Shown here: one piece after another, positions 54,161-64,000 of the stretch
Layout: every line of letters starts with the position of its first letter
Numbering within the stretch: position 1 is the stretch's first letter
Assembly (NCBI GenBank): GCA_029582165.1
Contig: CM055883.1
Span: 17,082,501-17,146,500 of the forward strand
Direction: 5' to 3'
DNA: 64,000 nt
Source of the DNA: Portulaca oleracea
Lineage: Eukaryota; Streptophyta; Magnoliopsida; Caryophyllales; Portulacaceae
Notes under the pieces: model-generated
Seen by the model: the letters and a program-made list of their open reading frames with translations, nothing else
What the model was told of the DNA's origin: nothing
The model's database searches: none
Made by a program: the position numbers and the translations under genes

Positions 54161-56500
54161 CTTTGGGCCGCAATATAGTGGAAGCAAAGAAAGAAGCTCA
54201 AAAAATTAAAAGGGAGATTGAAGAGGTCCAATGTAAACAGCCTGCTGTGGAGCAAATGGCGACTATGAGGGAGTTGATTAGCAGGCTAGAAAATCTGGAA
54301 GAAGCAAAGGAAAAGTACTGGGCCCAAAGAAGCCGACAAAGTTGGTTGCGGGAGGGAGACAAAAGCACAAGTTTCTTTCATGGAAAAGCTACTCAACGGA
54401 GGAGGAGAAACATAATTGTTCATATCAAGGATGAAGGGGGTGAATGGAAGGAAAAGGAGGAGGACATAGAAGGGTCATGGTGCGTTATTTTGAACACATC
54501 ATTGCATCTCAAGATGTGATTGACACAGAACCAGTGGTGAGTCTCGTCAAACCCCGGGTCACAGAGGAGATGAACTCAAAGCGAAGGATGCCATTTAAAG
54601 GAGAGGAAGTCTACAATGCTCTTATGCAAATGCACCCCACAAAGGCCCCGGGGCCGGACGATATGCCAACTCTTTTCTTTCAAAAGTTTTGGCATATTAT
54701 TGGTTCTGATGTTATTAAGTTTGTTCTGAGGGTCTTAAATGAGGGTTTTTCACCTGAGTCCGTTAACCATACTTTCATTGCCCTTATCCCTAAGATAAAA
54801 TCCCCAACCACCACAAAAGATTTCAGACCTATAAGTTTTTGCAATGTTATTTATAAGCTTATTTCGAAGACATTTGCAAATAGACTGAAACTTTTTCTAC
54901 CTAGCATTATCCATGAATCTCAGAGTGCTTTTGTCCTTGGGCGGTTGATTACCGATAATGTCTTGGTCACCTTTGAACATTTTCACTTCCTGAACAAGAT
55001 ATCAAAAAATATTAAAAAGGGGCACATGGCTTTAAAGCTCGATATGAGTAAGGCCTATGATAGGGTGGAATGGGTTTTTGTGAAGGATATAATGATTGGT
55101 TTGGGCTTTGATTGTAAGTTTTTGGATCTTATTATGAGATGCATCTCCTCAGTTAATTATCAAGTTCTTTTAAATGGGAAGCCCTCGGATAGGATAACCC
55201 TTCAAAGGGGACTCCGGCAGGGGGATCCTTTGTCACCCTATTTGTTCTTACTTTGCGCAGAAGGACTCTCAGCTTTGATTAGGGATAAAGAGGAGAAAAA
55301 TCACATACATAGCATCAAAGTGGCGAGAAAAGCTCCAGTGGTAACTCATTTGTTCTTTGCAGATGACAACTTGTTGTTTGTTAGGGCAACGGGGGAAGAA
55401 GCAATGAATGTGATGGATATTTTGAGAAAATATGAAATGGCATTTGGGCAAATGATCAATGTGGACAAGTCAGAAGTTTCCTATGGCCGAAATGTGAGCG
55501 AACACATGAAGAATATTCTCCAGGAGAGGGTTGGTTTTAAGGCAGTGGAAACTCATGACCGCTATCTTGACCTCCCTACATTCATAGAGAGATAAAAAAA
55601 AAGATGGTTTTTCAACTTGTTCAAGATCGAGTCTGGAAAAGCTAAAAGGATGGAAGGAGCAACACCTCTCAAGAGCGAGGAAGGAAGTTCTAATTAAAGC
55701 AGTAGCGCAAGCCATACCTACATACATAATGCAATGTTTTGCCATGCCTGTCTCAGTTTGCAAGACTACTGAAGGGTACTACAGGCAGTTTTGGTGGGGA
55801 AACAACAATGAAAAAAAGGGGATTAGCTGGGTTTCCTGGGATAAAATGTGCGGGTCAAAAGAAAAAGGTGGGATGGGTTTCAGGGATTTACAAGCTTTCA
55901 ATAAGGCGTTATTGGCGAAGCAAGCGTGGAGACTTGTGTTGTATCTGGATTCCCTTGCTGCCCGGGTGTTGAGAGCGAGGTATTATGCAAGAGGAAATTT
56001 TTGGAATACAAGGTTAGGAGATCAGCCAAGTTTTACTTGGCGAAGTATACTGGGAGCAAGAGGCATGCTACAAGAAGGTGTTGATTAGTGTATTGGGAAC
56101 GGGAGAAAAGTGAGAGTATGGGGGGACAGGTGGTTACTCTCGACAGACAAGGGGATAGTGCAATCGCCACCAGTTTTTGTTTGAGGAAAATGCTACTGTA
56201 GGTGAACTCATAGAGGAAGGACAAAGTAGATGGAAAACTGATCTGTTGCAAATTTGTTTTGATGAGGCCACTCAGAAATCAATACAGACAAATCCTTTAA
56301 GCATCAACCCTGATGAAGACAAGCTTATTTGGAGATCCAGCAACAATGGTGAATTCACTGTGAAATCTGCATACTTTTTAGCACAAGATTTGGAAAATCG
56401 TAGTAGGAGAAACACAGGGAGTTGTTCTAGAAATGACGAAGGAAAGGCTAAGTTAATATGGTCAATGGCAGCTCGACCAAGAGTGAAACATTGCGTGTAG
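54160..56500 (+). pseudogene. LINE ORF2 reverse transcriptase and zf-RVT
   Basis: The longest frame (54444-55595) reads HPTKAPGPDDMPTLFFQKFW, FRPISFCNVIYKLISKTFAN, MALKLDMSKAYDRVEWVFVK, LQRGLRQGDPLSPYLFLLCA and the active site HLFFADDNLLF (normally FADDSL). It stops near 55595. The thumb and linker continue in other frames (GISWVSWDKMCGSKEKGGMG, FRDLQAFNKALLAKQAWRL), then the zf-RVT region to about 56770. Confidence 0.9.
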
Positions 56501-56821
56501 CGGGTCTGGCAAGATGCATTAGCAACCAAAACAAATCTTGCAAGAAGAAGTGTTGATATTGACCCAGTGTGCTCAGCCTGTGGGGAAAGATACGAATCCA
56601 ATACTCATGTATTCTTGGACTGTGAGTGGGCTCGTTTGTTCTGGAAAAGCAGTCTATTCAGGCTGGATGTTGAACAACGGGAGGTAATGGATGTGGGGAA
56701 ATGGGTGGAAGCCACCATGGAAAGAATGGAATCAACTACATGTGGTTTATTTGGCACGATGATCTGAACAATCTGGGGGGCTCGAAATAGAAGAGTACAT
56801 GATAGACGGAGTAGTCATCCC

Positions 56822-57407
56822 ATGGAATTTGCGAATATAGCATCAGATCTCCATTATGAATTTATCCAGGCAAAGGATGTAAAGAAGGGAAAGGGACGTT
56901 TGGAAGAGCGCATAGATAGGTGGAAAAAACCAGATGGAGGTTGGTGGAAACTTAATACTGATGCCACAGTGTCGAAAGATGGCAAGGGAGGTTGGAGTGC
57001 AGTGATAAGAGATGCAGATGGTCGAGTTGTTACTGCTGAAACAGCATTCAGAGAGGTAAGTTGGAGTATTGAAGCGATGGAGGCCGGAGCTCTCTGAAGC
57101 GGACTGATGCTAGCCAAGAGACAAGGGATTCGAAGATTGGTAGTGGAGGTGGTCTGTCTAACAGTGTACAGAGGAATTGCTCAAGGCCAAATTATTCTAT
57201 CCATCGACTGGAGCTGTTGTGAAGGATTGCTTACAGTTAGTTCCATATTTTAATGAAATTCTTTTTGCTTTTTGTAATAGGGAGGGCAACAAATTGGCCC
57301 ATTCCCTAGCTAGACTAGCAGTTTCATCCGGTTGTTCAAAAGTTTGGCGAAAATCTTTTCCTCCGGAGGTTGCCAATTTGGTGGCTTCTGAGGCTTCTAT
57401 TCCTTAA
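56822..57407 (+). pseudogene. LINE C-terminal RNase H
   Basis: It reads KPDGGWWKLNTDATVSKDGK, GWSAVIRDADGRVV and SIEAMEAGAL, then a stop and continuation SGLMLAKRQGIRRLVVEVV. The D-E-D pattern of plant RVT_3 RNase H is visible, with the third Asp changed (EVV rather than EGD). An AATAAA signal lies just before the A-rich tail. Confidence 0.8.
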
Positions 57408-57467
57408 TAAAGTTGCAGGTTTTTCTCAAAAACAAAAATAATAAATAAATAAAATCATATTTCTTTT

Positions 57468-57894
57468 GATATATTAATTTGTGTAACTCACTTACAATAT
57501 TAGGGTGACTAATATTCTACCATGCACTGACTAATATATCCTTAATATATTGAGATTTTTAAGTTCAACACATACTTTTATACATTTATGTGAGATGCAT
57601 AGTCATAAATATTATTGTGAATAGTCATACCTTAGGCATAAGATATGGGATAATGATATTCCACACTCCTATAAACTAAAACGGGTCACAATAAAAAAAT
57701 ATATAATTATAAATCATACAAATTGTTAAAGCAATTCAATTTTATTTTATTCTTTATTAAAAAATGATAGTAGTTTCCCACAATGAATAATGATTTATTG
57801 TGTTTATTCACTACACTAAATTCAAACATAAATAGTCACAATACCAACTTTAAATTGTTATATAAAACTACACTAAATTCAAATAAGCATTCAT
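57468..57894. other. AT-rich DNA, no gene
   Basis: It continues the TAGTCATA/GTGACTAATAT repeat type seen left of the LINE. No coding or structural feature was recognised. Confidence 0.5.
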
Positions 57895-57902
57895 ATTTTA
57901 AA

Positions 57903-58245
57903 GGGTTTTTTGGCCACAAATAATCCGTACTGAGAGGCTTGTGACTGAGAATAATCCAAAGTGATTTTTCGGTTACTAGCAGTATGTACTTTTTCACTAT
58001 TTCTCATAGCAGTCCATAATCAATTTCCGGCACCGGAAAGCTGACGTGGCGACCTGAAATTTCCTTTATGAAGTATGAATAAACATACTTTCCGGTCGCC
58101 ACGTCAACTTTCCGGTGCCGGAAAGTGATTCTGGACTGCTATGAGAAACGAGTGAAAAAGTACAGACTGTTAGTGGCTGAAAAGTTACTTTAGATTATTC
58201 TCAATCACATGCCCCTCAGTACGGATTACTTGTGGCCAAAAACCC
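57903..58245. mobile_element. Palindromic MITE (GGGTTTTTTGGCC ends)
   Basis: Two arms of about 150 bp pair as an inverted repeat: GGCCACAAATAATCCGTACT at left against its near reverse complement at right, and TTCCGG-CACCGGAAAGCTGACG in the middle. Flanks ATTTTAAA and TTATTAAA match at 6 of 8. There is no coding sequence. Its size and foldback form resemble 37882-38305. Confidence 0.7.
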
Positions 58246-58449
58246 TTATTAAATCCATTTTTTTGTTAGGTGTTCTGGTTTCAATTTCTTCAAGAGTCAT
58301 GGAGACATTCAATTTGTCATTTGCTTGTGCTACGTTGGATCTTTTCCTCATCTGGAAGTAGTTCTTGAATCTTTGAGATCTCTCATTTGTCTTAGCCGCA
58401 CAAGATACAAAAATTACTTTGGCCAAACCTGTATCATTTTCATTCAGTA

Positions 58450-59290
58450 TGATAATCACTTTGTTAACCCATAATAGTCATACGCCCATGTCGGCGTTTA
58501 ACAACGAACATATTTCAAATAAAAATTGTAACATATTCAATTCAACACTATAAATAGTCATATCTACACCAACACAAAAAGTAATAGTCACACAAACCAA
58601 GCTATTATGTCACACCTTTGGCATTGAAGTTGAAAAAATTAATTAGTCAATTTATTAAGAGTCACCTTGCTAACCCAAAATAGTCATACGTGCATGTTGA
58701 CATTTAACAATGAAACATATTCAAATAAAAATTGTACACAATTAATTTAACTATACTAAATAGTCACATCCACGCCAACTAAACAAGTAATAGTCATACA
58801 AACAAAACTATTATGTTACATTTCTCATATCGAAGTCTAAAAATTTGAAATGGTCAATTAATCAAGTATTATATATGGTCACTTTATTAATCCCAAATAG
58901 AGTCATATGCGCAATGTCTAACAACAAAACATATTCAAATCAAAATTGTAACACAATCAACTTAAATAGGAAATTGTTACTTCCAGCCAACAAAAAAAAG
59001 TAATAGTTGTATGACCAAAACCATTAAGTCACACCTATCATACTGAAGTTTACATAAAATGAAATGGTTAATTTGTTATATATTATAGTCACCCCATTAA
59101 CCCTAAATAGTCATACATGAATGTCGATTTTTAAAATGACATATATTCAAATAAAAATTGTTACACAACAATTTAACAATACCAAATAGTCATATCCGCA
59201 CCAATAAATCCAAGTAAATAATCATGTACAATCATAATAGTCATATTTCCAAAACCAAATAGTCATACCTTGATCAATGTCCATGTCAAT
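58450..59290. repeat. Tandem array of about 210-bp units, four copies
   Basis: Unit starts (GTCAC-TT-TTAACCC-AAATAGTCATA) are near 58459, 58661, 58876 and 59087. Each unit has AACATATT-CAAATAAAAATTGTA and AATAGTCATATC blocks. Divergence is substantial. Confidence 0.75.
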
Positions 59291-59552
59291 CCAGCCATCA
59301 ACTTAATCCGCCATTGATGTCTCCACTTAGGCCATGTTTGGAGAGAAAAAAGGAATGAGTTGGGTACGGAATTAGATATCTAGAGGGTTGGGAATGGAAT
59401 TTGATTCCAGAATACAAAGTGTGGTGAGAAAAATGAATGGAATAGGAATAATAATAATAATTATAAATAATAATAATAATAATAATGCCCCCACCCCCAC
59501 CCTTCTGGCTTCTTCCATCCTTCTTCGACCCCCACCCCACCCCACCCCACCC

Positions 59553-59715
59553 TGCAATTTATTAGGTGCTCCTGGAGCACGTGCTCCAGATTCTATAATT
59601 GTTCACCCATATGTATAGTTGTTCACTCTGCTTGTTATGATTGTTCACTTTGATTCATATGATTGTTCACTCGCAAGTATCTAGAGCACATGCTCCGGAT
59701 GCATATAATATATAT
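59553..59715. mobile_element. Short relative of the GTTCAC-rich TIR repeat
   Basis: GGTGCTCCTGGAGCACGTGC at left and GAGCACATGCTCCGGATGC at right are inverted; four GTTCAC motifs lie between. It is the same family as 12292-13075. Confidence 0.6.
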
Positions 59716-59746
59716 TGACCCTCACCCCCAACACCCACCCACAACC

Positions 59747-59753
<7 letters not shown>

Positions 59754-59799
<46 letters not shown>

Positions 59800-59800
59800 G
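59754..59800. repeat. (TC)n microsatellite
   Basis: About 45 bp of TC repeats. Confidence 0.95.
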
Positions 59801-59939
59801 CAGTCTTTCTCTCTCTCAATCTGGTTCTATTTGGTTGGAGTAAGTTTGGGGAGTCAAAGAGATTCAAAATTTGAAATACAGAGGAAAGGAGAGAGAAAGA
59901 TTGAGGAGCCATCCACCCCCAACACCCACGTAAATTTTC

Positions 59940-60088
59940 GCCTACGTCGCGTCCGGGAGGCCCGACAAGATCATCGACGACATCGCCGGCGAGGTGGGTT
60001 GGATCGGCAGGAGTTTCGGTGTGTTCTCTGGCGATGCTCTGAGGAAGAACGACATCCCTAATTTTTCTTTATTTGTTTTAAAAAAATG
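59940..60088 (+). other. GC-rich exon-like piece of unknown origin
   Basis: An open stretch reads AYVASGRPDKIIDDIAGEVG and then WIGRSFGVFSGDALRKNDIP before running into AT-rich sequence and a stop. The abrupt GC rise and codon-like composition suggest a captured gene fragment. I do not recognise the protein. Confidence 0.35.
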
Positions 60089-60172
60089 ATGAAAAGGGAT
60101 GGATTTAATACCTCTCATATTTGGGAGGGTTCTAATGCCTCCCATTTGGGAGGAATAAGAAACCTGGGGGGA

Positions 60173-63100
60173 TGTAACACCCCAACACCCTTAACCACAA
60201 GATTAACACAACAACTTATACTAAACCTGTGATTAGCGCAGCGGAACACCTTAGGGTGGAGGTATTACCGCCGTCCCCACTCGGGACAAGGCAACAACCC
60301 AAAAGAACATCATTAAAACATATAAACATTACATACTATACTTCCAAAACATAACTTCATACTTAAAGATGAATCTCCAAAGCATAACCATCAAACTTTA
60401 AACAACCATTAAAGAGGACAAGTACAATCCTTCTTCCTTAAGCATGGGTACTTTAAAACGTGCGACACCCAAGTCGACCAGAATACTTTCAACCATGACT
60501 ACCTTGCTTGCAACACGTGTCTACCCTTGCTTGCCTTTGCCTTTACCTTGGGAGCTCGGACCCCCTAAAACAAAACATTAAAACAACATAAAAAGTGAGT
60601 GGGGAAACACTCAGTACGTAAACCTCCAACACGTCAAACCGTTCGAAAACGGTTTTAGTGCCGGCGCTTAAATTCTTTTTGAAAACGGGAAAGGGGATAA
60701 CATGCTTAAGGTAACTTGAATTCATAAAGAAAGAACATGTCGCATAAACTTAGAAGTAAACGTATAAAATCAAGAGTTTTGGTCCCTTACGATCGATGCC
60801 AAAGCATCTCACACACGCGCATGCCCAAACCGATCTAAGTTTGGATTGGGTGACTGCTAAGCAGTCGACACTGGCCAGGTCTAGGACACTCTGATCAGGA
60901 GCATCTAAAAATAAATAGGGCTAGCACTTCACGTGACTAGCTAGAATATAAAACATAGAATACATAAAATGGGACCACTTAAAACCATGAAATAATCATA
61001 AAAGTATAAACTTAGCATAAACTGTAAACATAAAGGAGCGAAAAGTTGGACAATTCGCGTACCTTGGATTAGACGAAAGTTTTAACGACGAGCCTCGAGC
61101 TTGAGATGGCGTGGGCGACTTGGAAACTATAAGGAATTTGTAAAAGAGCGTAGAGAAATTGGTAAGGTTCGTGTAATTACATAAAATAGAACTTAAATAC
61201 CTGAACTTGTCTCATAAGAGATAAGAAAGGAAATAAAATTTCAGATTCTCGTAAATCAAGTTTAGCGATAACTTGGGCTAGAAAACTCGGATTTCCGCAA
61301 ACGAGTACTTTTCGGAAAGGGAAAATCATGCCCGACAATTTTATTAACTGGCCCAAAGGCTAGAAATGAAAGGAAGTGCCCGAAAAATGGCCCGGACAGA
61401 AGCAGTGCATGAGTAAATTATAAACGGCTTAAAACTTAGTGTAGAATTCATGGTGAGAAAAGAATAAGATTAGAGAAGGTTCATAGCTTATGAGGTATTC
61501 TCAACCATTGGCTTGAAGGAGCACAGACTTAGAGTACTTGAAGGTTCAATAAAAGAAACTATTCGACTGATGAAAACATGAAGAACGTCGTAACGACGAA
61601 ATTTAGGTAGGGTCGTAATTATGGATTTTTGGAAACAATTTATGAATCGATGAACGGTGAATCGAATATAAAGAAGGAATGAGCTTTTGGCTACTTAGAC
61701 ATAGAGGGACTCATAATCTTGCCAAGAACACACATGTACCCCTTTAGCCATCAACCATACTTAATCGAATCCCAAAACTTTACTGATTAACTCCATGGTT
61801 TATTAACAATTCTATAATCCTTTAGGAGGTAATTCATAACATCAACCTAGCTTAAATTAGCTTAGAAAACTCATCTAAACTATCTTGACAACACCACCAA
61901 GGTTACAAACTCATAAGAACTCCTTAAAAGACCCAAATTGCACATTTTAGGCTAAAATGGCAATAAAAATTCTGGGCAGAAACGCGTTGGTCGGCCTCTG
62001 AACACAGCTTCATATCTCACTCTCCCGATATCGTATGACCGCAAACTTTATGTTTCCGGAAAGCTTGAAGAACAACCTAAAACTTTTATGTTCACCCTCA
62101 GAGCCAATAAGGTCCCTAAACTGACGTAAAATGCCCAGCAACCTACTGACTCAGAAAAATGTATAACAATGTACACCTTCACGGTTTTGGTCGTAACTCG
62201 AGCTATACATGTCGGATAGTCGAAATTCCAAAGCCTATAGTTAGCTAATGACTTGGGCTATCATATCCAGTAAAAATCTGGGCAAAACTCCCATTTTATA
62301 ACCTCTGTAAAAATCAGACATCAAAACAGAGACTTCTTTGGCCTTTTAAAATAACATGCATGCTCTTCTTTGACCTCAATTTTCATCAATTCTTACCCAA
62401 ACTTCAAATTAGCCCTTACTCATAGCTTTTCCAGAATTAAAGGCTCAAAGAATACTCAATTTAGTTCACAAAACTCACATGCAACTGTAGATTACCCAAA
62501 CAAACACATCCAACACTTAAATTAGCCCATAAATCAACAATTCCACCCCAAATCCATATTATCCAAGAGTAGAAACTTAAATAATACATTATTCACTTTC
62601 AAATAGCCCCTAAATCATCAATTTAGCCATTAAAATCCACATGCAAGATAGAGCTTTCTTCACTCATCAAAAACTAACAAGAATTACTTCCACCCTTCAC
62701 CAAATTTACATGTATTCCTTCACCAATTCAAACCCTAACTTAACCACAACTTAAATTCATGCTTAATAAACATAAAGAAGTTGAAAAACATCAAGAAAAC
62801 ATAAATTGGAAGTAGAATTTCAGATTATAAACAAAAGAATTAGGTTAGGATTTGAGATTATACCACTTGAATTTGAGATGAGAGATTGAACAAGAGAAGG
62901 GAGGAGGAAGTGGTGGCCGACGTGGGTGGTCGTCGGCGCCGGCAGACTCGCCGGAAAACAGCCGGCTGGGCGGCAGAGGGGTGGCGCACAGCAGGCAGTG
63001 GGAGGGAGAAGAGGGAGGAAGTGGGTGTGAGTGAGAGTTGTGATAGAAATTCTGATTTGGAAAAAAAATGAACTAAACCCCCCCTTTTTAACCCCCTTAG

Positions 63101-63709
63101 TAATATAAACCCCTCCCCAATTAAAATACCATCTAATTAACACTTAACTTAAACTATTGGTAAAAGAAATTAGCTAGGTAAAATAATTGGTAATCAACCC
63201 AAATAAATAAATAAATAACATAAACCTTGAAAATATAATTTAGTATATAACTAAATAAAATTTCCTTGGAATAAAATTGGGTGGAAGACTAAAAATTAAA
63301 ATCACATAAACTAAACTGATAAAACATACTAATAAAATAATTTGGGCCATAAAATGTACTTAGGAGGATTGAGTATAATAAATCGTAAAAGAAACGGAAT
63401 TAAGGATAATATAACCTTCCTCGGGTTAAGACGTAAAAGTTTTAGAACATAAAATAAATTATATAACTTATCGTAAAATATTCATAACCTCAAAATAATG
63501 TTTGTAAGGTAAGATAACATAAAATTAACCCATTAACCATCGCCTTGCTCGAGACCTGTCATGCATAAATAAATAAAGAGAGAAAAAAAACACGTAACAA
63601 CCAATATAACAATAAACACGTCATAAATAGAGAAACTTTAATTAGCGTAATTCGGCTAATCAACGTACTTAGGGCCTTAATTAATACGGGTTTAGGGTGG
63701 TTCGTTACA
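60173..63709 (-). mobile_element. 3.5-kb solo LTR, TSD GGGGA
   Basis: It begins TGTAACACCCC and ends GGTTCGTTACA on the + strand, flanked by perfect GGGGA duplications (60168-60172, 63710-63714). Orientation is taken as minus because a TTTATATTA box (about 63101-63110) and a GC-rich Pro/Arg-type leader (62885-63010) occur in that order on the minus strand, as in the long LTR at 31188-35007. There is no internal region or second LTR, so it is a solo LTR of the same kind of gypsy element. Confidence 0.85.
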
Positions 63710-64000
63710 GGGGATTATAATTCCATTCCAATTTATGCTCTCCAAACAAGAAAAATATGAATTAGAACCCATCCCATACCAATTTCATTCTTTTTTCCCT
63801 CACCAAACAGGCCCTTAACAGTATATCCTCCATTGATGTCATTGCAATGTTATGTAAAAAAATAGATTTGTTGAACACGTGGAGTCATAAAATATAAAGA
63901 TAGCAAAAGAGAAGAATATAGGGTTGAGAAAACACCACAATAAGAGAACAAACAAATCATATATCAAAACTTTTGGCACAATAGATGAAATGCTCTTCAA

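Larger units (their letters stand above)
51934..57453 (+). mobile_element. Near full-length L1-type LINE, 14-bp TSD
   Basis: The element runs from a 5' UTR through ORF1 and ORF2 to an A-rich tail (AATAATAAATAAATAAA). ATCATATTTCTTTT occurs directly before it (51920-51933) and after it (57454-57467). Domain order (DUF4283 and zinc knuckle; endonuclease, RT, zf-RVT, RNase H) is that of plant L1-type LINEs with a C-terminal RNase H. ORF2 has several stops and frameshifts, so it is inactive. Confidence 0.93.
59330..63814. mobile_element. Tourist-like MITE (GGCC-TGTTTGG ends, TSD TTA), interrupted
   Basis: The left end TTA|GGCCATGTTTGGAGAG is matched by CTCACCAAACAGGCCC|TTA at the right. The arms share GGAATGAGTTGG-TACGG / AATTGG-ATGGGATGGG-type sequence in inverted form. 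TTA target sites and GGCCTGTTTGG ends are the PIF/Harbinger Tourist signature. It is split by the solo LTR and other inserts. Confidence 0.6.

Overview
This window is nuclear DNA from a flowering plant, probably a dicot, though the species cannot be named from what is visible. It is AT-rich. It holds one recognisable host gene, a split gene for the plastid-targeted ribosome silencing factor Iojap (RsfS family). Almost everything else that can be identified is transposable elements, nested in one another: Ty3-gypsy, Ty1-copia and Athila/Tat-type LTR elements, large solo LTRs, an L1-type LINE, Helitrons, hAT, Mutator-like and Tourist-like non-autonomous elements, and microsatellites. No tRNA, rRNA or CRISPR locus was seen.

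Layout. 1-3230: (TA)n tracts carrying two complete and one broken copy of a long-TIR MITE, a LINE fragment and a small TIR element. 4845-11778: the last three coding exons of Iojap on the + strand. The final intron is 6.4 kb because a decayed Ty3-gypsy element (5587-11395, minus strand, reverse transcriptase missing) sits in it; that element is itself split by a solo LTR (7444-8107, TSD CTTCT). 12290-13075: a GTTCAC-rich TIR repeat. 13129-14812: a Helitron-like element carrying pieces of an NDR-type protein kinase gene and a TPR protein gene. 14813-17227: nothing recognised. 17233-30181: a Ty1-copia element (minus strand, TSD ACTTC) split by an Athila/Tat-type element with one long open frame (21534-27492) and by a solo LTR (27935-29274, TSD CCAGA). 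31076-35007: an internally deleted element consisting mostly of one 3.8-kb LTR (TSD AATAT). 35013-41250: AT-rich DNA with Helitron 3' ends, a 9-bp-TSD palindromic MITE and two head-to-head hAT elements. 41255-47793: three LTRs of one non-coding family in series, separated by two different tandem arrays of short palindromes. 48200-49539 and 49762-50608: further TIR elements. 51934-57453: an almost full-length LINE with a 14-bp TSD. 57903-64000: a palindromic MITE, a tandem array of about 210-bp units, and a Tourist-like MITE interrupted by a 3.5-kb solo LTR (60173-63709, TSD GGGGA).

The most interesting signal is regulatory. Three LTR families with different sequences (gypsy at 5587/10458, solo LTR at 27935, Athila/Tat-type at 26036) each carry several pairs of 12-16-bp GC-rich palindromes. 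The two palindromes of a pair start almost exactly 21 bp apart. In two families the last pair ends about 65 bp before the TATA box. The palindrome sequence differs between families (ACACGATCGTGT; GGCTCGGGCGAGCC; ACCGTACCCACGGT and GGTCGCGCC-GCGACC types) but the geometry is shared. The non-coding elements at 41-48 kb repeat the theme with other palindromes. I know of no description of this architecture.
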